Positions 25,329-34,396 are shown, counted from the first letter of the stretch. The stretch: 64,000 nucleotides of DNA from Aquipuribacter sp. SD81 (GCF_037153975.1 NZ_JBBAYJ010000010.1:1-64000), one strand, 5' to 3'. A program made the numbers and translations. Notes: a model not told the origin generated them from the letters alone.

Positions 25329-28224
25329 GCAGCACCTCCTCCTGCCCACGCGCCCGGCTGCCCGCCCACGCCACCGCACCGGCCGCCGCCAGCGCGGCGA
25401 GCACGGCGAGACCCACCGGCGCGACCGCCGCAGGCAGCACGAGGGGCACCGCCCCGGTGTCGAGCAGCGGCGGGACCGACGGCTCCGGCTCGAGCAGCCG
25501 CTGCTGCAGCGGCAGCGTGAGGGCCCAGCCGAGCACGCCGAGCAGGACGCCCGCGACGAGCAGGGCGACCGCCTCGGCGACGAGGAGCAGGCGGGTGCCG
25601 CGGGCGCCGAGCCCGGCGCGGGCGAGGACGAGGTCGCCGGCCCGCGTGCGGGTGGCCGCCCGGTCCACCGCGAGGCACAGCGCGAGCACCGCCGCCGCGA
25701 GCAGCAGGCCCGCGAGCGCGACGAGGTACGGCTCGGCGAGGCCGGCGGCGACGAACGCGGGCCGCACGAGGACCTCCGACGCGGAGCGGACCCGCCGCTC
25801 GTCGTCGAGCAGGCCAGGGTCGACGCCCCGGTCGACCAGCGCGGCCGTGAGGTCCGCCAGCGGCAGCGAGGACCACACCTCTGCCCGGTCGACGCCGATG
25901 AGCGGCGACCGCGACACGAAGCGGACGTCACCGTTCGGCAGCCGCGGCGAGTACGACGACGTGGCCGCGACGAGCCCCGTGGGCAGGTCGGGGTCGAGCC
26001 CGGGGAACGCCGGCACGTGCCCCACGACCTGCAGCGCGACGCGCCCGCCCGAGGTCTGCAGCGACGTGCTGTCGCCGACTGCGAGACCCGCCGGGTCCCC
26101 CACGAGCAGGACCGGCGCGCGGCCGGGCGGCACCGGCGGGGGCAGGGGGTCCTCGTCCTCGTCGACCGGCGGCCGGGTGGGGTCGAAGGGGTACCGGGGC
26201 GGACCGTCCGGCACTGCCTCGCGGTCGGCGGCCGCGAGCCCGGTGAGGGCGGCGCGCGCCCGCTCGAGCGGGCCGCCCGCGGCCCCCCACAGCGCCGCCG
26301 TCCGCACCTCGTCGGGCTGCACGACGACGACGTCGACCCGGGTGTCGCCGGGCAGGGTGCCGCTGTCGCGCAGCACGACCGTGGACCCCGCGGGGGCCCG
26401 GATCCCCCGGACCGGCCCGTCGACGGGCATGGTGGGGTCGAGCTCGACCGGGAACGACGCCTCCACGACCGAGGTCGCGGCGGCGAGCACCGCGGCCTTG
26501 TCGGTGACCGCCCGGCCCACGAGCGCGCCCCCGGCGAGCACGTGGACCGCCAGGGCGGTCGCCGCCGCAAGCGCCGTCACCACGACGACGCGACCGTCGT
26601 CCGCAGCGAGCCGGCGACGCAGCACCGTGACGCCGAGGGCGCGTGCCGTGGCCGCCGCGGGCGGTCGACCGCCGGCGCGCCGCGTGAGGAGCCGGCGAAC
26701 GAGCCCGGCCCCGAGCGCCCCGGCCGACGCGCCGACGAGGACGGGCACGAGCAGGTCGAGGCCGCGGGCGTCGCCGACGGGGGCGACGACGAGGCCGACC
26801 ACGGCGGCGAGGGTGGCCGCGACGAGCACGGGTCGCCACGGGACACCGCGCCGCTCGGTCCGCTCCTGCCGCGAGCCCCGCCGCGCGGCCGCGAGCGCCG
26901 CGGCACCCTGCACGGCACCGTGCGCGAGGACGCCTGCCGCCACGACGACACCGGCCTGCGCGGCCGCCGCCGGCAGCAGGACGGCCTGCGGCTGCGCCCC
27001 GGTGACCGCGAGGACGCCGGCCCACGCGAGCGGCAGCGACAGCGCCCACGCGAGCAGGGCGGCGGGCAGCACCTCGACGACCCCCAGCGCCGCCACGGCG
27101 ACCGGTCGGTGACCGAGGCCCACGAGCAGCTCGAGCTCGAGCCGCCGCCGGGCGACGTCGAGGACCGCGACCGCCAGGACGAGCGCCAGGCCCAGCCCGA
27201 TCGCGCCGAGCGCGGCGGGACGCGCCTCCCGGACCGTGCGGAGGGCCACGTCCTGCGCGTCGGCCGCGAGGCCCTGCAACCCGCTGACGGCGAGGAACGG
27301 CAGGTCCTCGTCGACCTGCGGCGGCCGCGCCGCCACCGACTGCTGCAGCCGGCTCGTGGCGGCGGCGGCGGCGAACAGCCGCTCGGGGGTGATGCCGTCG
27401 TCGAGGCGGGAGTCGACCGACCACAGAAGCGTGTCGCCGAGCGAGCCGGCGAGCCGGGCGGCGTCCAGCGGCTCGGCGAGCACGACCGGGGCCCGCCGCT
27501 GCTGACCGGGGTCGGAGGGCAGCCGTGCCGCGCGCTCGGCCCAGAAGGTCGAGCCCGGCACGTCGGCGGGTGTCGTGCCGTCGCCGGCGGTCCCGACGAC
27601 TCCGGCGAGCACCGCCTCCCGGCGCTCCTCGGCCACGAGGCGCGAGCCGCTCGACGTGCGCTGGAGGACCTCGACCGTCCCGCCGGGCCGCACCCCGAGC
27701 GCGGCGGCGGTGTCCGCGCCGAGCCACACCCTCGGCTCGGGGCCGTCGGGGACGGCGCGTGCCTCGCCCTGGACCGTCACGACCCGGGAGCCGACGTCGT
27801 CGACCGACACCAGCCGCGCCGGGGTCTCGCCGTCCGGTCCTACGACGAGCCCCTCGACGCGGACGAGCGCCTCGGTCTGCAGCTCGTCGCCGAACGAGCG
27901 GCCGAGCAGCTCGGCGGGTCGCATGCCGGGCAGCGCGTCGACGCGCTCGAGCAGCACGTCGAGCTCGGGACCCGGCCCGGGGACGCCCGTCATGCGCAGC
28001 ACGGGCGCCACCCGGGGTGGTGCGCCCGGCGGGACGGCGGACACGACCCGGTCGACGGCCTGGCGTTGGAACGCCGACGCCGACAGGACCTCGGCGGCAC
28101 CCGCCGTCGCGACGAGCAGCAGCGCGGCGAGCACGAGCAGCCCCCACGCCCCCTGCCGCGCGAGCCGGGTCGGTGCGCGCTCCCACAGCGGCCCCGGCCC
28201 GCGCGCGCCCGCCCGCCGCGCCAT
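25315..28224 (-). CDS. FtsX-like ABC permease, large two-module protein
   Basis: A 969-residue permease of the FtsX/MacB type. A first membrane helix (about 27-46) precedes a 270-residue extracytoplasmic domain. A bundle of about six helices (around 330-530), a second extracytoplasmic domain (about 560-800) and three terminal helices ending near 955 follow. This is two FtsX modules in one chain, the layout of transporters that act on envelope lipids, lipoproteins or peptides by mechanotransmission. No adaptor or substrate gene lies beside it. The start follows a gap of 111 bases that contains a terminator. Confidence 0.88.
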   Translation of the reverse strand: MARRAGARGPGPLWERAPTRLARQGAWGLLVLAALLLVATAGAAEVLSASAFQRQAVDRVVSAVPPGAPPRVAPVLRMTGVPGPGPELDVLLERVDALPGMRPAELLGRSFGDELQTEALVRVEGLVVGPDGETPARLVSVDDVGSRVVTVQGEARAVPDGPEPRVWLGADTAAALGVRPGGTVEVLQRTSSGSRLVAEERREAVLAGVVGTAGDGTTPADVPGSTFWAERAARLPSDPGQQRRAPVVLAEPLDAARLAGSLGDTLLWSVDSRLDDGITPERLFAAAAATSRLQQSVAARPPQVDEDLPFLAVSGLQGLAADAQDVALRTVREARPAALGAIGLGLALVLAVAVLDVARRRLELELLVGLGHRPVAVAALGVVEVLPAALLAWALSLPLAWAGVLAVTGAQPQAVLLPAAAAQAGVVVAAGVLAHGAVQGAAALAAARRGSRQERTERRGVPWRPVLVAATLAAVVGLVVAPVGDARGLDLLVPVLVGASAGALGAGLVRRLLTRRAGGRPPAAATARALGVTVLRRRLAADDGRVVVVTALAAATALAVHVLAGGALVGRAVTDKAAVLAAATSVVEASFPVELDPTMPVDGPVRGIRAPAGSTVVLRDSGTLPGDTRVDVVVVQPDEVRTAALWGAAGGPLERARAALTGLAAADREAVPDGPPRYPFDPTRPPVDEDEDPLPPPVPPGRAPVLLVGDPAGLAVGDSTSLQTSGGRVALQVVGHVPAFPGLDPDLPTGLVAATSSYSPRLPNGDVRFVSRSPLIGVDRAEVWSSLPLADLTAALVDRGVDPGLLDDERRVRSASEVLVRPAFVAAGLAEPYLVALAGLLLAAAVLALCLAVDRAATRTRAGDLVLARAGLGARGTRLLLVAEAVALLVAGVLLGVLGWALTLPLQQRLLEPEPSVPPLLDTGAVPLVLPAAVAPVGLAVLAALAAAGAVAWAGSRARGQEEVLRGLR

Positions 28225-28291
28225 GGCCGTACTGTGCCAGGCCCGCGCCGCACGGGAGGGCCGTCGACCCGAGGACCATCACCCGGCCCCA

Positions 28292-28320
28292 CCCCGGCGG
28301 ACCGGAACCGTCCGCCGGGG
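28292..28320 (-). terminator. Strong terminator hairpin
   Basis: CCCCGGCGGAC pairs perfectly with GTCCGCCGGGG across a 7-base CGGAACC loop, starting 15 bases beyond the stop of the small acidic gene on the minus strand. It isolates that gene from the ABC exporter operon. Confidence 0.75.
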
Positions 28321-28335
28321 CGCGGGACCGGTGGG

Positions 28336-28605
28336 TCAGTCGGGCGGCTCCGTGCCGTCGTCCGTCGTCCCGGCGGCGGCCGGCGTCGGCTCGTCGGCGG
28401 CGTCGTCGCCGGGGCGGGTGTTGTCCGTGTGCAGCTCCCGAGGAAGGGGGTCCGTCTGCTCGCCGGTCACCTGCGCAGGCTCGGTGTCCGGCTCCGGCGA
28501 CACCGGCGCCGCCTCCGGCGGGTACGGCCGGGCGGTGTCCTGCGGGGCGCGCGGCACCGGTTCGAACGAGCTGCCCTCGTGTCTCGGGACGTCGGCTGCT
28601 GCCAT
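28336..28605 (-). CDS. Small acidic, Pro-rich protein of unknown function
   Basis: An 89-residue protein, rich in Pro, Glu, Asp and Thr, with no predicted helix longer than a few turns, no signal peptide and no membrane segment. It looks intrinsically disordered. The case for a real gene rests on a purine-rich ribosome site (GAGGAGAGGAGC) before ATG 28605, its own promoter-sized upstream gap, and a strong terminator right after the stop. I recognise no family. Confidence 0.6.
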   Translation of the reverse strand: MAAADVPRHEGSSFEPVPRAPQDTARPYPPEAAPVSPEPDTEPAQVTGEQTDPLPRELHTDNTRPGDDAADEPTPAAAGTTDDGTEPPD

Positions 28606-28854
28606 GGTGCTCCTCTCCTCTGGGTCCCCGTCCGGAGCGGCTGGTCCTGTCTCCTGCGACGGGTGCACCTCGAGAGGAGCGTTCCCCGATGCGACGCGCC
28701 CCATGCGCGTCCGGCATCCCTTTCCGACCACTTTGCGGTCGACAACCGGCGACATCCCCGCTAGACAGGAGATCTGTCCCGGGGGGCCAGATGATCCCGG
28801 GGACCGGCGCTCCAGACCAACGGCGCCTCTGCCAGCGACACGTGGAGCTGGGTC

Positions 28855-30021
28855 ATGACCGTCACCGTCCTCGTGGGACCCGCCGGACGGCGTCCGCTCG
28901 CGGCATCCGCCCGCAGCCTCGCCGACGCGGCTGCCCTCACCGCCCGCCTGCGCGCGCGAGACCACGACGTGCGCCTCGCCTCCGCCCTCGAACCGGCCGT
29001 CCTGGACCACTGCGGCGGGACCGCCGTCGGCGTCGACGTCGACGTGTACGAGCCCGCGCCTGCGGGCGCGCAGCGCCACGACGGCATCTCCGCCGCAGGT
29101 CCCATCGCCAAGCGGCTCGGCGACGTCGCCCAGGAGGGGAGCGTGCACGCCGTCGGCTGGCGCGCGACCGCCGTGGCCGCGACCGCCCGGGCCCGCACGG
29201 GCGTCCCCGTCGTCGCGCACGCGGACCAGCTGCCGTCCTGGCCGGGCGACGAGCGGCTCGACGGCTCGGTCCTCGGCCGCCTCGGGTGGGCCGCGCTCGC
29301 CGCGGCCGACGCCGTCATCGTCGAGACCGACTGGGCGCGGGCGGTCGCCACGAGCCGCGGCGTGCCCGCGGGCGTGCTCCGCGTGGCCAACCCCGGTCTC
29401 GCCGTCGGCCCGGACATCGACCCGGCCGTCGTCGCGGAGGGCGAGCCCGTCACCGTCCTGTCGCTCGGCGACCCCGCCGACGTCGCCAGCCTGCGGCCCG
29501 TCGCGGAGGCCGTCCTGCACCACCCGGGCGCCCGGCTCGTCGTGGGTCGCACGACCGGCCTCGACGAGGCGTCCGCGGGCTTGGTCAAGGAGCGGCTGCG
29601 CACCCTGCCCGTCGTGCGACGCCTCGGCACCCGCTGCGTCGTCGAGCGGCGGCCGGCCGACCAGCTCTGCGGCGAGGCGCACGTCGTCGTCGACGTCTCG
29701 AGCCAGCCGGGGCGCGGCCTCGGGGTGCTCGCCGCCATGGCGGCGTGCCGTCCGGTCGTCGTGTCCGCCACCGGCGGCGCCGACGAGATGGTCGTCGACC
29801 GCGTGAGCGGTCTCGTCGTGGAGCCGCGCGACCGGACCGGGACCCGGCAGGCCGTCGCCGACCTCCTCGCCGACGCCTTCCGCCTCGAGGCGTACGGGCT
29901 GGCCGGTCACGAGCGCGTCCGCGCCGCGTACGACCCCGGCCGGTTCACCGACGTGGTCGCCGACGTGCACGAGGCCCTGTCACCCGCGCCGGTCGACGAC
30001 GCCGTGGCGGTGACCGCGTGA
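28855..30021 (+). CDS. Family 4-like glycosyltransferase
   Basis: A 388-residue GT-B fold protein. The N-terminal half has a GPAGRRPLAASARSLADA start and alternating Rossmann strands (VVAHADQLPSW, ADAVIVETDWAR). The C-terminal half contains LRVANPGLAVG, VVDVSSQPGRGLGVLAAMAACRPVVVSATGGADEMV and SGLVVEPRD, the nucleotide-sugar site of GT4 enzymes. Donor and acceptor are unknown. It heads an operon with SigF: its TGA overlaps the GTG of the sigma factor gene. Confidence 0.85.
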   Translation: MTVTVLVGPAGRRPLAASARSLADAAALTARLRARDHDVRLASALEPAVLDHCGGTAVGVDVDVYEPAPAGAQRHDGISAAGPIAKRLGDVAQEGSVHAVGWRATAVAATARARTGVPVVAHADQLPSWPGDERLDGSVLGRLGWAALAAADAVIVETDWARAVATSRGVPAGVLRVANPGLAVGPDIDPAVVAEGEPVTVLSLGDPADVASLRPVAEAVLHHPGARLVVGRTTGLDEASAGLVKERLRTLPVVRRLGTRCVVERRPADQLCGEAHVVVDVSSQPGRGLGVLAAMAACRPVVVSATGGADEMVVDRVSGLVVEPRDRTGTRQAVADLLADAFRLEAYGLAGHERVRAAYDPGRFTDVVADVHEALSPAPVDDAVAVTA

Positions 30022-30830
30022 CCGCACGGGCCGAGGAGCGCGCCGGCGCCCGGGCCGACGTCGAGCAGCGCACCCGCGAGCTGTTCGACCGGATAGCGAC
30101 GTGCGACGACGAGACGGAGGCCCGTCTGCTCAAGGACGAGGTCGTGCTGCTCAACCTGCCTGCGGCGCGCGCACTCGCCCTGCGCTACCGCGACCGGGGC
30201 GTGGCGGTCGACGACCTCGTGCAGGTGGCCTCGCTCGGCCTCGTCAAGGCCGTGCACGGCTACGACAGCGAGCGCGGCTCGGAGTTCATGGCCTACGCCG
30301 CGCCGACCGTGACGGGCGAGATCAAGCGCTACTTCCGCGACACGGGCTGGGCGGTCCGCCCGCCGCGGCGCGTCCAGGAGCTCCGGGCCGCCGTCGCCTC
30401 GGTCACGCAGCGGCTGGCGGGCGAGCTCGGCCGCTCGGCCACCGTCGCGGAGGTCGCACGCGCCCTGGAGGCCAGCGAGGAGGACGTGCTCGAGGCGCTC
30501 GTGTCCGGCAACGGGTACACGACGGCCTCGCTGGACGCCCCTCCGGGCGACGACAGCAGCGCGTCGTGGGCCGACACGGTCTCCAGCGGCGAGCCCGAGC
30601 AGGCCGGCGTCGCCGACCGGGTGGCTCTCGAGCAGCTGCTCGCGCGGCTGCCCGCCCGCGACCGCCACATCCTGTCGCTCCGCTTCTTCTCGGAGAAGAC
30701 CCAGTCGGAGATCGGTGAGCAGATCGGCGTCACGCAGATGCAGGTGTCGCGCCTGCTGTCCAGGGCGCTGGCGCGGCTGCGGACCGAGCTCGAGCACGAA
30801 CCGGAGGAGCCGGGGCGGCGCCCCGGCTGA
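30018..30830 (+). CDS. sigF: SigF/SigB-type stress RNA polymerase sigma factor
   Basis: A 270-residue group 3 sigma factor. Region 2 carries LALRYRDRGVAVDDLVQVASLGLVKAVHGYD and FMAYAAPTVTGEIKRYFRDTGWAVRPPRRVQEL, diagnostic of the SigB/SigF family. Region 3 and a region 4 helix-turn-helix follow (LLARLPARDRHILSLRFF, TQSEIGEQIGVTQMQVSRLL). Such factors read GTTT-N15-GGGTA promoters and are normally held by an RsbW-type anti-sigma, none of which is adjacent. GTG 30018 overlaps the glycosyltransferase stop as GTGA. Symbol given for the family, not the exact orthologue. Confidence 0.92.
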   Translation: MTARAEERAGARADVEQRTRELFDRIATCDDETEARLLKDEVVLLNLPAARALALRYRDRGVAVDDLVQVASLGLVKAVHGYDSERGSEFMAYAAPTVTGEIKRYFRDTGWAVRPPRRVQELRAAVASVTQRLAGELGRSATVAEVARALEASEEDVLEALVSGNGYTTASLDAPPGDDSSASWADTVSSGEPEQAGVADRVALEQLLARLPARDRHILSLRFFSEKTQSEIGEQIGVTQMQVSRLLSRALARLRTELEHEPEEPGRRPG

Positions 30831-30845
30831 CCAGGAGCACCTCCC

Positions 30846-31652
30846 GTGCCCGCCCGACCGTCCCCCACCGACCACCGGGGTCCTCCCGGCGGTGGGGCGG
30901 GCACGGGAGGCACGGGCCGGGACGGCACGACGCCGTCGGCGGCGGGTCCGGCCCGCGGGACGCCCCGGCGGCCGCTGGACGGTGACCGCGCGCTCGTCGT
31001 CGGCGGCGAGCGCGGCCTCGGCCGGCACGTCGTCGCCGCGCTCGCCCGGGCCGGTGCGGACGTGGCCGTGGCCTACGACCTCGACCGCCCCGACGCCCAC
31101 GACGACGCGCGCGAGGCGGAGGACCTCGTGACGAGGTCCGGGCGCGCGGGACTGCTGCTGCCCGCCGACCTCACCGACCACGCCCGGTGCCACCAGCTCG
31201 TCGGCGACACCGTCGAGCACCTCGGCGGCCTCGACGTGCTCGTGCACGTCGTGACGCCGGAGGAGACCGCGTCCGGCGCGGCCGTGCGCGACGTCGAGCC
31301 GGCGGCCTGGCGGCGGACGTGGGCGCTCCTCGTGGACTCCCTCGTGCACACCACGACCGCGGCGCTCGACCCGCTCGCGGGTGGCGGGAGGCTGCTGACG
31401 ACCGCCCGGCCACCGGCCGGCGCCCGGTCCGGGGAGCCGCTGGGGCCGCGTGTGGCCGCGGCCGCGGTCGAGGAGCTCTCGCGCGCCCTCGCCGAGCAGC
31501 TCGCCGGCACCGGCACGCGCGTCGTGTGCGTCGTGCCCGCACCCGGCGCCGACGTCGACCTCGTCGCGGAGGGGTACGTCCGGCTCGCCGCGCCGGGCGA
31601 GGGGCCCGCGCCGGCCGGACCCGTCGTCGTCGGGCGCCCGGCGCCGTCGTGA
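30846..31652 (+). CDS. Short-chain dehydrogenase-like protein lacking catalytic residues
   Basis: A 268-residue protein with a disordered first 45 residues followed by a Rossmann fold: ALVVGGERGLGRHVVAALARAGADVAV (cofactor loop GGERGLG at 53-59), LLLPADLTDHARCHQLV and VEHLGGLDVLVHVV. The SDR catalytic set is missing. The NNAG segment reads VHVVTPE, and the Ser/Tyr-x3-Lys region is replaced by TTARPPAGARSGEPLGPRVAAA. It may bind a nucleotide as a sensor or partner rather than catalyse. It follows sigF by 15 bases and is coupled to cheR by GTGA. Confidence 0.85.
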   Translation: MPARPSPTDHRGPPGGGAGTGGTGRDGTTPSAAGPARGTPRRPLDGDRALVVGGERGLGRHVVAALARAGADVAVAYDLDRPDAHDDAREAEDLVTRSGRAGLLLPADLTDHARCHQLVGDTVEHLGGLDVLVHVVTPEETASGAAVRDVEPAAWRRTWALLVDSLVHTTTAALDPLAGGGRLLTTARPPAGARSGEPLGPRVAAAAVEELSRALAEQLAGTGTRVVCVVPAPGADVDLVAEGYVRLAAPGEGPAPAGPVVVGRPAPS

Positions 31653-32515
31653 CCCAGGCTGCGGGGGTGCGAAGTCCCTCGAGCGGCCGCCCGGCCCCGC
31701 CGGTGTCCGAGGCGGCCGTGCTGCGCGACGTCGTGGCGGCCGTGCGCTCGGTGACCGGGGTCGACCTCACCGGGTACCGGGCGGAGACCGTCCTGCGTCG
31801 CACCGCGCAGCACGCGGCGGCCGCCGGTGGCGACGTGCGGGACTTCGCCGCGGGCCTCGCCGGGGACCCGGTCCGGGCGCGCGCGCTGCTGGAGGCGGTC
31901 CTCGTGCAGTGCACGGGCTGGTTCCGTGACGAGCGGACGTGGCAGGTCCTCGCCGAGGAGGTCCTCCCGCGCCTCGCGGCCGGCGGCCGCCCGCTGACCG
32001 CGTGGTCGGCCGGGTGCGGCGACGGCCGGGAGGTGTGGTCGCTCGCCTCCCTGCTGCAGGTCGTCGCGCCCGATCGGTGGCGGCTGGTGGCGAGCGACCT
32101 GTCGGGGACGGCCCGCCTCGCCGCCGCGGCCGCCGTCTACGCCGGCGGACCCGTCGTCGGCGACACGCACGCCGCGACGGTCCTCGGCGCGACCGCGGAG
32201 CGCGGGCCGGGCGGCTGGCGGGTGGGCGCGGCCCTGCGGAGCCGGGTCACCGTGCTCCGCCACGACGTGCGCACGCCACCGCCCGACGCGGTCGGCCCGG
32301 CCGGCTGCGACGTGCTGCTGTGCCGGAACGTGCTCATGTACCTCGACGACAGCGAGCAGGAGCGGGCCCTGGACCACCTGCTCGGGGCGCTGCGCCCGGG
32401 CGGGGTCGTCGTGCTCGGCGAGGCCGAGGTCGCGCTCGGCCACCGCGACGTGCTCGTACCGGTCGACCTCGCCGCGCGGGTCTACCGGCTCATCGCGACG
32501 CCGGTGGCCGGCTGA
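31649..32515 (+). CDS. CheR-type methyltransferase
   Basis: A 288-residue protein matching CheR: an N-terminal helical domain (VTGVDLTGYRAETVLRRTAQHA), GWFRDERTWQVLAEEVLP, the SAM site WSAGCGDGREVWSLASLL and the end block DVLLCRNVLMYLDDSEQERAL. CheR methylates glutamates on chemoreceptors. In actinobacteria stand-alone CheR-like proteins occur in signalling clusters without chemotaxis genes, as here beside SigF. GTG 31649 overlaps the SDR-like stop. The 3' end overlaps the convergent PAS-GAF-ANTAR gene by 26 bases. Confidence 0.9.
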   Translation: MTQAAGVRSPSSGRPAPPVSEAAVLRDVVAAVRSVTGVDLTGYRAETVLRRTAQHAAAAGGDVRDFAAGLAGDPVRARALLEAVLVQCTGWFRDERTWQVLAEEVLPRLAAGGRPLTAWSAGCGDGREVWSLASLLQVVAPDRWRLVASDLSGTARLAAAAAVYAGGPVVGDTHAATVLGATAERGPGGWRVGAALRSRVTVLRHDVRTPPPDAVGPAGCDVLLCRNVLMYLDDSEQERALDHLLGALRPGGVVVLGEAEVALGHRDVLVPVDLAARVYRLIATPVAG

Positions 32516-33797
32516 CCTCCTCCACGAGCAGCCGCGCGACGTCACGCACCTTCACGTTGCTGCGCCGGCTCGTGGTGACGAGCTGGGCGAAGGCCTCGTC
32601 GGCGCTGCACCCGCCGCGGCTCATGAGGACGCCCTTGGCCTGCTCGATGACCGCGCGAGAGGCGAGCGCCTCGCGCAGCTGCGCGCTGAGCGTCGTGAGC
32701 TCGGCGCGGTCGCGCGTCTCCTGCACGACGGCGAGCACCGCGGCGACGAGCAGGTCGGCCACCCGGCGGTCGCGCGGGCCGAACGCGTCGACGTCGCGGC
32801 CGTAGACGTTGAGCACGCCCAGCGAGTGCCGTTCGGTGCGCAGGGGCAGGCCGAGGACCGACGCCACCCCGACGTCGGCGGCCAGCTCCGCGAGGCGCGG
32901 CCACCGGGCGTCCTCACGGAGGTCGTCGGTCTCCTGCGCGCGGCCGGTGCGGTACGCCTGCAGGCACGGGCCGTCGCCGGCCTGCAGCTGCGCGCCGTCG
33001 ACGGCCTGGGCGAAGGCGTTGTCGGTGGCCTGCTCCTGCGGCTGCTCGGGCGGGCCGAGCGTGATGCTCACGCCGTCGCAGGCGGGCATGGCCTGCTCCA
33101 CGAGCAGGGCGGCGCGGGCCAGGAGGCGGCGCGTGTCGTTGTCGACCTGCAGCGGCAGCCGGCACATCTCGGCGAACGCCTCCGCGGTGCGCACGTCGTC
33201 GCGGTCCGCCGGGTTCGCCTCGCCGCGTCCGCCGACCCACGTGACGGCGCCGTCCTCGGGGTCGCTGGCCGCCACGAGGTCCACCGTCGTGGAGCGGCCG
33301 TCCGCGTCGGGCAGCCGCAGGGTGACCCGCTGCGTCGCCCCCCGTCCGCGCACCCGCTCGACGGTGCCCGCGACGAGGCGCCGGTCGTCCTCGGCGACGA
33401 GCTCGGTGAGCGGCCGCTCGAGCACCTCGTCGCGCCGCCGGCCGACCAGCGACCGGGCCGCGCCGTTGAGGTCGACGAGCACCCCGTCGGGGTCCGTGAC
33501 GAGGACGGGGACGGGCAGCCCGTTGAGCAGCGCGCGCCGCCAGCCGCCGGGGCTGTCGCGCTCCGCGAGCAGCTCGTCGATGCGGCTCTGCTGCGCACGC
33601 AGCTCCTGCTCGGCGACCCGGAGCTCCTCGTGGGCGACGTCGATCTCGTCGAGGACGCCTCCGAGGTCGGCGGTGTCCGAGCCTTCGCCGGTGAGCCCCT
33701 GCACCCGCCGGCGCTGCTCCTCCACGCCCGCGAGCAGCTCGGCCGCGGTCGAGCTGCCGGAGCGCTCTCCCGGCTCCGAGGACCTCGCCGTCACCAC
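32490..33797 (-). CDS. PAS-GAF-ANTAR antiterminator
   Basis: A protein of about 435 residues. A coiled-coil-prone N-terminus (EEQRRRVQGL, DVAHEELRVAEQELRAQQSRIDELL) precedes a PAS domain (about 95-215) with LPVPVLVTDPDGVLVDLNGAA. A GAF domain (about 240-375) has AGDGPCLQAYRTG and SVLGLPLRTERHSLGVLNVYG. The ANTAR domain (about 375-430) has LASRAVIEQAKGVLMSRGG and SNVKVRDVARLLV. GTG 33797 is the likely start, since no ATG exists near the conserved part. It faces the sigF operon and is the fourth ANTAR protein of the window. Confidence 0.9.
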   Translation of the reverse strand: MVTARSSEPGERSGSSTAAELLAGVEEQRRRVQGLTGEGSDTADLGGVLDEIDVAHEELRVAEQELRAQQSRIDELLAERDSPGGWRRALLNGLPVPVLVTDPDGVLVDLNGAARSLVGRRRDEVLERPLTELVAEDDRRLVAGTVERVRGRGATQRVTLRLPDADGRSTTVDLVAASDPEDGAVTWVGGRGEANPADRDDVRTAEAFAEMCRLPLQVDNDTRRLLARAALLVEQAMPACDGVSITLGPPEQPQEQATDNAFAQAVDGAQLQAGDGPCLQAYRTGRAQETDDLREDARWPRLAELAADVGVASVLGLPLRTERHSLGVLNVYGRDVDAFGPRDRRVADLLVAAVLAVVQETRDRAELTTLSAQLREALASRAVIEQAKGVLMSRGGCSADEAFAQLVTTSRRSNVKVRDVARLLVEEVSRPPASR

Positions 33798-33853
33798 CGG
33801 ACCATGGTCGCAGCGGGTGTTTGGGGTGTCGAGCGCGGGGGTAGTCGCCCGGT

Positions 33854-34378
33854 GTGAGCCAGCCGCACCCGCCGGCGCACGCCGCGCCGCGCCAGGACGG
33901 GGACGACCCGGGCCCGGCACCGGGTCGCGACGAGGACGAGTTCGAGCGGCTCGACCGCAACTACAACGAGCTGCTGCAGGAGCTGCGCGTCACGCAGACG
34001 GGCACGCAGATCCTCTTCGCCTTCCTCCTCACGATCGCCTTCACCCGCGAGTTCCAGGAGCGGGACGAGTTCACGCACGCCGTCTACGCGGTGACGCTCG
34101 TGGCGTGCGCGGTCGCCACGTCGCTCCTCATCGCGCCGGTGGCGCTGCACCGGACGGTGTTCCGCCGCGGGCTCAAGGAGGACATCGTCAGCTGGACGAA
34201 CCGGGCTGCCATCGCGGGCGTGTACGTGCTCATGCTCGCGGTGGTCGGCGCCCTCGTCATCGCCCTCGACGTCGTCATGTCCCGCGGGCTCGCGCTGGGG
34301 GTGGCAGGCGCCGTCACCGTCGTGACGGTAGGGCTGTGGGTCGTGCTGCCGGTGACGCTGCGCGTCCGCGGCCGCTGA
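33854..34378 (+). CDS. DUF6328-like membrane protein
   Basis: A 174-residue protein. An acidic N-terminus leads to FERLDRNYNELLQELRVTQTGTQILFAFLLTIAF, the conserved start of this family of four-helix membrane proteins. Further helices are YAVTLVACAVATSLLIAPVA, VYVLMLAVVGALVIALDVV and VTVVTVGLWVVLPVTL. An RTVFRRGLKEDIV loop lies between helices two and three. Function unknown. GTG 33854 is used; an overlapping GTG at 33852 is out of frame. Confidence 0.8.
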   Translation: MSQPHPPAHAAPRQDGDDPGPAPGRDEDEFERLDRNYNELLQELRVTQTGTQILFAFLLTIAFTREFQERDEFTHAVYAVTLVACAVATSLLIAPVALHRTVFRRGLKEDIVSWTNRAAIAGVYVLMLAVVGALVIALDVVMSRGLALGVAGAVTVVTVGLWVVLPVTLRVRGR

Positions 34379-34396
34379 GCCGCACCGGCCGACGTC

